Source of the DNA: Streptomyces sp. NBC_00775
GTDB lineage: Bacteria > Actinomycetota > Actinomycetes > Streptomycetales > Streptomycetaceae
Assembly (NCBI RefSeq): GCF_036347135.1
Contig: NZ_CP108938.1
Span: 4,092,001-4,156,000 of the forward strand
Direction of reading: 5' to 3'
Length of the DNA: 64,000 bases
The notes beneath the pieces are model-generated. The model ran no database searches. It saw nothing but the letters and a program-made list of their open reading frames with translations, and had not been told where the DNA came from. The stretch's first letter is position 1, and each line of letters opens with the position of its first letter. Positions 60,061 through 64,000 of the stretch are shown here, in pieces. The translations under genes were made by a program, and so were the position numbers.

Positions 60061-61893
60061 TTACGACTTCGGCGGCACCGGCGGCATCCCCAGGAACGGC
60101 AGCTTCAGTGCGCCGAAGGCGTCCGCGGGGACGGCGGGATGCTGTGGCTCGACCGGGGCGAGGCGCTCGTACGCCGCGCCCGGCGCCGGGCGCGGGTCGG
60201 CCTCGCCCTTGTTGGGCCAGTACGACATCGCGCGCTCGGCCTGGGCGGTGATCGTGAGCGACGGGTTGACGCCGAGGTTGGCGGAGACCGCGGCGCCGTC
60301 GACGACGGAGATGCCCGGGTGGCCGTACAGCCGGTGGTACGGGTCGATGACCCCGTCCTCGGCACTGGCGCCGATCGGGCAGCCGCCCAGGAAGTGCGCG
60401 GTGAGCGGCGTACCCATCAGCTCACCGACGTTGCTCCCCGCGAAGCCGTTGATCTCGGCGGCGATCGTGGAGGCGGCATCCGAAGCGGCCCTGATCTGCT
60501 TGGGGTTGGGGGAACCGTGGCCCTGACGTGCCGTCAGCAGCCCCTTCCCCGCACCCTTCGGCTTCAGATGGGTCGTCAGCGAGTTGTCGAGGGACTGCAT
60601 CACCAATCCGATGATGGTCCGCTCGGACCACTTGCGGTTGGAGAGCGAGCGGAGCACCAGCAGCGGATGCCTCGCGGCGTTGGCCAGCCAGCCCACCACC
60701 CTCGACGAGCCCTCCGCGTAGGGGACTTGGAGGATGGACAGGCCGCCCATCGAGTTGGATCCCTTGCCGTAGCGGACCGGCTCGATGTGGGTGTTCTCGT
60801 CGGGGTGGATCGAGGACGTGATCGCGACCCCGCGCGTGAAGTCGACCTTGGGCTCACCGGTGACCTTGCGGTACCGGCGGTTGTCGGTCTGCGCGCCCAC
60901 CAGCGCCTCGGAGTTGGTACGGGTCAGCTCGCCCAACTTCGGTGAGATGTACGGCAGTTGACCGCCCGCCTTCATGCGGTGCAACAGCGTCTGGGTGCCG
61001 TACGTACCGGCGGCGATGACGACCCTCCGCGCCTTGAAGGTCCGCCCGGCGCCCTTGCGCTTCTCGTCCGTGGGGAGGGTCTGGACGGCGTACCCGCCCT
61101 GCGAGTCGTCGGTGACGGACACGACGGTCGTCATGGGATGGACGACGGCGCCCGCCTTCTCGGCGAGGTGAAGATAGTTCTCGTTGAGGGTGTTCTTCGC
61201 GCCGTGGCGGCAGCCGGTCATGCACTCGCCGCACTCGGTGCAGGCCTTGCGGGCGGGTCCGGCGCCACCGAAGTACGGGTCGGCGACCTCCTCGCCGGCC
61301 TTGGCCTTCGCGCTCCCGTCGGCGTCCTCCCCGTCCCCGAAGAAGACGCCCACCGGCGCCATGTGGAAGGTGTCGCCGACACCCATCCGCTCGGCCGCCG
61401 CTTTGAGATGGACGTCCGACGGCGTCATGGTCGGGTTGAGCCGCACGCCCAGCATGCGCCGGGCCTGGTCGTAGTACGGCTTCAACTCCCCTTCCCAGTC
61501 GGTGATGTCCTTCCACTGCGGGTCGTCGAAGAAGGGCTTCGGCGGTACGTAGAGGGTGTTGGCGTAGTTCAGGGAACCGCCGCCGACGCCGGCGCCCGCC
61601 AGCACCATCACATTGCCCAGCAGATGGATGCGCTGGATGCCGTACATGCCGAGCTTCGGGGCCCAGAGGTAGTTCTTGATGTCCCAGGAGTTCTTGGGCA
61701 GCGCGTCACGGGTGAAGCGGCGGCCCGCTTCGAGGACGCCGACGCGGTAGCCCTTCTCCGTCAGCCGCAGGGCGGTGACGGAACCGCCGAAGCCGGAGCC
61801 GACGACGATGACGTCATAGTCGTACACGGATTCGGACGCCGCTTCGTGCGGCCCTTCGTCCAGCTGTTCCTGGACAGAGTTCTCCTGTGACAC
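60061..61893 (-). CDS. GMC-type FAD oxidoreductase (cholesterol-oxidase-like)
   Basis: A 610-aa enzyme with the FAD-binding start DYDVIVVGSGFGGSVTALRLTEKGYRVGVLEAGRRF, the GMC signature VMVLAGAGVGGGSLNYANTLY, a Cys cluster CTECGECMTGCRHGAK typical of this bacterial subgroup and possibly an Fe-S or metal site, and the C-terminal VDGAAVSANLGVNPSLTITAQAERAM. It oxidises alcohols or sterols, substrate unknown. It starts with GTG after GAGGAGAG. The succinic semialdehyde dehydrogenase gene lies 47 bp upstream on the same strand, probably in one operon. Confidence 0.9.
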   Translation of the reverse strand: MSQENSVQEQLDEGPHEAASESVYDYDVIVVGSGFGGSVTALRLTEKGYRVGVLEAGRRFTRDALPKNSWDIKNYLWAPKLGMYGIQRIHLLGNVMVLAGAGVGGGSLNYANTLYVPPKPFFDDPQWKDITDWEGELKPYYDQARRMLGVRLNPTMTPSDVHLKAAAERMGVGDTFHMAPVGVFFGDGEDADGSAKAKAGEEVADPYFGGAGPARKACTECGECMTGCRHGAKNTLNENYLHLAEKAGAVVHPMTTVVSVTDDSQGGYAVQTLPTDEKRKGAGRTFKARRVVIAAGTYGTQTLLHRMKAGGQLPYISPKLGELTRTNSEALVGAQTDNRRYRKVTGEPKVDFTRGVAITSSIHPDENTHIEPVRYGKGSNSMGGLSILQVPYAEGSSRVVGWLANAARHPLLVLRSLSNRKWSERTIIGLVMQSLDNSLTTHLKPKGAGKGLLTARQGHGSPNPKQIRAASDAASTIAAEINGFAGSNVGELMGTPLTAHFLGGCPIGASAEDGVIDPYHRLYGHPGISVVDGAAVSANLGVNPSLTITAQAERAMSYWPNKGEADPRPAPGAAYERLAPVEPQHPAVPADAFGALKLPFLGMPPVPPKS

Positions 61894-61940
61894 GTGCTGC
61901 TCTCCTCATTGAGAACGGTTCGCGGCCTCCCCGAGGGGGC

Positions 61941-63653
61941 TCAGCGCAGACGAAATACCTTCATGACCTTGAGGCTCCGGCTCATGAACGCGGCGTACTT
62001 CTCGTCGTCCATGCCGAGCGACGGCGCCATCGGCAGCAGCCGCTGCTGGGCGACGGTCTGCGCCTCGGTGTACTTGAGGATGCCCTCGGAGCCGTGCCGG
62101 CGGCCGAGGCCGGAGTCCTTCATGCCGCCCATGGGCGACTGGACGCTGCCGTACGCGGGCGCGTACCCCTCGTTGACGTTCACCGTCCCGGTGCGCAGCC
62201 GGGCGGCGACCGCGCGTCCCCTCCGCCCGTCCTTCGTCCAGACGGACGAATTGAGGCCGTACGGCGTGGAGTTGGCGAGTTCGACGACCTCGTCCTCGGT
62301 CTTGAAGCGGTAGAGGGAGACGACGGGCCCGAAGGTCTCCTCGGCGCAGACGGCCATGGGGGCTTCGACGCCGTCGAGGATGGTGGGCTCGAAGAAGTAC
62401 GGCCCGATGTCCGGGCGGGCCACACCGCCCGCGACCACCTTGGCCCCCTTCGCCACGGCCTCCTCCACATGCCGCGTCACGGTCTCCAGCTGCCGCTCCC
62501 CGACGAGCGAGCCCATGTCGGCGCCGTACGCGAGCGACGTGCCGAGCCGCATGGCCTTGGTGCGGGCGGCGAACCGCTCCGCGAACGCGTCGGCGATCGA
62601 CTCGTGGACGTACAACCGCTCGATGGAGATGCAGAGTTGACCGGCGGAGGAGAAGCACGCGCGGACGGCGCCCGCGGCGGCCTTGTCGATGTCGGCGTCC
62701 TCAAGGACCACCATGGCGTTCTTGCCGCCGAGTTCGAGGGAGACGCCGACGAGACGGGCGGCGGCGCCCTGCGCGACCTCGCGCCCGGTGCGGGTGGAGC
62801 CGGTGAAGGAGACGTAGTCGGCGTGCTTGACGACCTCGGGGCCGACAACAGGCCCGTCCCCTATGACGACTTGGAACACCTCGGCAGGCAGCCCGGCCTC
62901 GACGAGCAGGTCGCGCGCCCAGAGGGCGGTGAGGCAGGTCTCGGTGTCGGGCTTCATGACGACGGCGTTGCCGGCGACGAAGGCGGGCAGCGCGTCGCCG
63001 ACGGACAGTTCGAGGGGGTAGTTCCAGGGCGCGATCTGGCCGACGACCCCGCGCGGGTGGCGCAGCTCGGTGACCTTGGTGAGGGTCGGGACGGCGCCGG
63101 TGTGCCGCTTGGGACGGAGGTACGAGGGTGCCTTGCGCCCGTAGTGCCGCGCGGCGACGACCACGGCCTGCACTTCCTCGTGCGCGTGCAGCCGGGCCTT
63201 GCCGGTCTCCAGCTGGATGAGGTCGAGGACCTCGGCCTGGCGGGCGAGCACGAGGTCGTGGAAGCGGAGGAGCACGGCGGCACGCTGCCGCACCGGGGTG
63301 GCGCCCCAGGCGACCTGGGCGGCGCGGGCCCGCTCGAAGGCCTTGGCCACGTCCTCGGGGGTGGACTCGGGCAGATCGGCCAGCTTCTCACCGGTGAACG
63401 GCGTGTGGTTGGCGGTCCGCCCGGAACCGGCCACACCCTTGGTGAGCTGCGCGACCAGCTCGGGGGTGACCACGTCGACGGCGGTTCGGGCGCCGGCGGG
63501 GGCGGGGGCCAGCGGGTTGGTGCCGACCTTGGCGGCAGCGCCGGTGGTGGCGTCCGTGCCGTCCATGACATCCGTGGCGTCCGTGGCGTCCGTGCCGGGG
63601 GCGTCCGTACCAGCGTCTTCCTTGGCCTGCTCCGCGGCCTGCGAGTCCGTCAT
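61941..63653 (-). CDS. gabD2: NAD(P)-dependent succinic semialdehyde dehydrogenase
   Basis: A 570-aa aldehyde dehydrogenase of the succinate-semialdehyde group (GABA or 2-oxoglutarate-bypass end product to succinate). QIAPWNYPLELSVGDALPAF, VSLELGGKNAMVVLEDAD (general-base Glu) and CFSSAGQLCISIERLYVHE (catalytic Cys) are present, with PMGGMKDSGLGRRHGSEG near the C-terminus. A 50-residue acidic Thr/Asp repeat (GTDATDATDVMDGTDATTG) precedes the domain, an unusual extension. TACCCT 7 nt before the ATG (63666-63661, minus) suggests a leaderless start. Confidence 0.88.
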   Translation of the reverse strand: MTDSQAAEQAKEDAGTDAPGTDATDATDVMDGTDATTGAAAKVGTNPLAPAPAGARTAVDVVTPELVAQLTKGVAGSGRTANHTPFTGEKLADLPESTPEDVAKAFERARAAQVAWGATPVRQRAAVLLRFHDLVLARQAEVLDLIQLETGKARLHAHEEVQAVVVAARHYGRKAPSYLRPKRHTGAVPTLTKVTELRHPRGVVGQIAPWNYPLELSVGDALPAFVAGNAVVMKPDTETCLTALWARDLLVEAGLPAEVFQVVIGDGPVVGPEVVKHADYVSFTGSTRTGREVAQGAAARLVGVSLELGGKNAMVVLEDADIDKAAAGAVRACFSSAGQLCISIERLYVHESIADAFAERFAARTKAMRLGTSLAYGADMGSLVGERQLETVTRHVEEAVAKGAKVVAGGVARPDIGPYFFEPTILDGVEAPMAVCAEETFGPVVSLYRFKTEDEVVELANSTPYGLNSSVWTKDGRRGRAVAARLRTGTVNVNEGYAPAYGSVQSPMGGMKDSGLGRRHGSEGILKYTEAQTVAQQRLLPMAPSLGMDDEKYAAFMSRSLKVMKVFRLR

Positions 63654-63660
63654 GAGCCGC

Positions 63661-63666
63661 AGGGTA
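63661..63666 (-). promoter_or_regulatory. -10 box of a leaderless promoter (SSADH gene)
   Basis: TACCCT on the minus strand with a 7-nt gap to the ATG at 63653. Confidence 0.5.
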
Positions 63667-63791
63667 TGCCCGACCGGCGGCTTTGGGTACCCGTCGGTAA
63701 TCGGCTTTCACCGACCGCACACACGGCGCCAGTGATCGCTGGCAACGAATGCGCTGATCAGGGCGTTGTTCGCCCGACGATCACGGGTTGA

Positions 63792-64000
63792 TCACTCCTG
63801 GACATCCACCTGGGCATCCTCCGGGACATCCACCTGGGCATCCACCTGAGCCTCACCGTCCGGGCGGGCGGCGAAACCGGAGGTGTCGAGCTCGAAGTCG
63901 AAGGGTGCGGGTACGTGGAGGGGCTTCCCGAAGGGGACGGTGGTCCGCGACCGGTTCCTGACGTCACATGCGATGGCCTTGAGCGATACAGGACTCTTCA
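63792..64000 (-). CDS. Uma2-family endonuclease-like, N-terminus beyond window
   Basis: The final 68 codons are present; the rest lies beyond the right edge. The fragment contains VPFGKPLHVPAPFDFELDTSGFA, typical of the C-terminus of Uma2 (DUF820) nuclease-fold proteins that are numerous in Streptomyces. It ends in a short acidic repeat tail (AQVDAQVDVPEDAQVDVQE) encoded by repeated gtggatgcccag-type DNA. The assignment rests on the tail alone, so it is tentative. Confidence 0.6.
   Translation of the reverse strand, partial: KSPVSLKAIACDVRNRSRTTVPFGKPLHVPAPFDFELDTSGFAARPDGEAQVDAQVDVPEDAQVDVQE

Overview
The window is high-GC actinobacterial DNA, almost certainly a Streptomyces chromosome core region. 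The signs are GC-saturated third codon positions, many GTG/TTG starts, four-base ATGA/GTGA overlaps, leaderless genes with a TAnnnT box 6-8 nt before the start codon, and XRE/DUF2690, DUF3017, DUF4429, DUF5682, DUF5691 and LAxTG-sortase families. From memory, the order (guaA, chorismate mutase, NlpC/P60 genes, pcrA, M23, icmB, the MoxR/VWA/SWIM locus, sucCD, purHN, folD, mdh) follows the S. coelicolor SCO478x-483x region in reverse. I see no tRNA, rRNA, CRISPR array, prophage or insertion sequence.

Layout. 1-6.7 kb: an ATP-grasp glutathionylspermidine-synthase-like gene with a small lipoprotein partner, an EamA-type membrane protein, a MocR regulator divergent from two tandem AhpD-like genes and a PEP-mutase-like gene, then a MarR-GNAT fusion with a palindromic operator. 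6.8-22 kb: housekeeping metabolism on the minus strand (mdh, folD with a DUF3017 gene, purN-purH, sucC-sucD) interleaved with XRE regulators and membrane proteins. 22-25 kb: two secreted, repeat-rich, low-complexity proteins. 25-33.4 kb: two divergent operons, MoxR-DUF5682-VWA and SWIM-(small ORF)-DUF5691. 33.7-44.7 kb: IcmB, a lipase-like hydrolase, an M23 peptidase, PcrA helicase, two NlpC/P60 peptidases (one behind a c-di-AMP riboswitch) and membrane proteins. 44.7-49.3 kb: a PspC-type histidine kinase and LuxR-type regulator divergent from a PspC-toastrack protein. 49.9-64 kb: DUF4429, aldolase-type and PPOX genes, guaA, a chorismate mutase with an apparent leader-peptide attenuator, a sortase-anchored surface protein, a GMC oxidoreductase/succinic semialdehyde dehydrogenase pair, and the end of an Uma2-like gene.

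Most notable signals. (1) The divergent MoxR/SWIM promoters form a perfect 13-bp inverted repeat. Each arm is the TTGTCAGTG half of the LexA-independent DNA-damage promoter (RecA-NDp/PafBC type), and pcrA carries the same motif, so the uncharacterised MoxR-DUF5682-VWA-SWIM-DUF5691 locus looks DNA-damage inducible. DUF5682 also shows a TraB/ChaN-like GxxH...E...GxxH signature. (2) A 23-codon leaderless leader peptide rich in Phe/Tyr codons, followed by a terminator hairpin, precedes chorismate mutase. (3) A modular hairpin repeat family is present in six intergenic blocks. (4) A PspC/LiaF-like envelope-stress module. All calls come from reading the sequence; no database search was possible.
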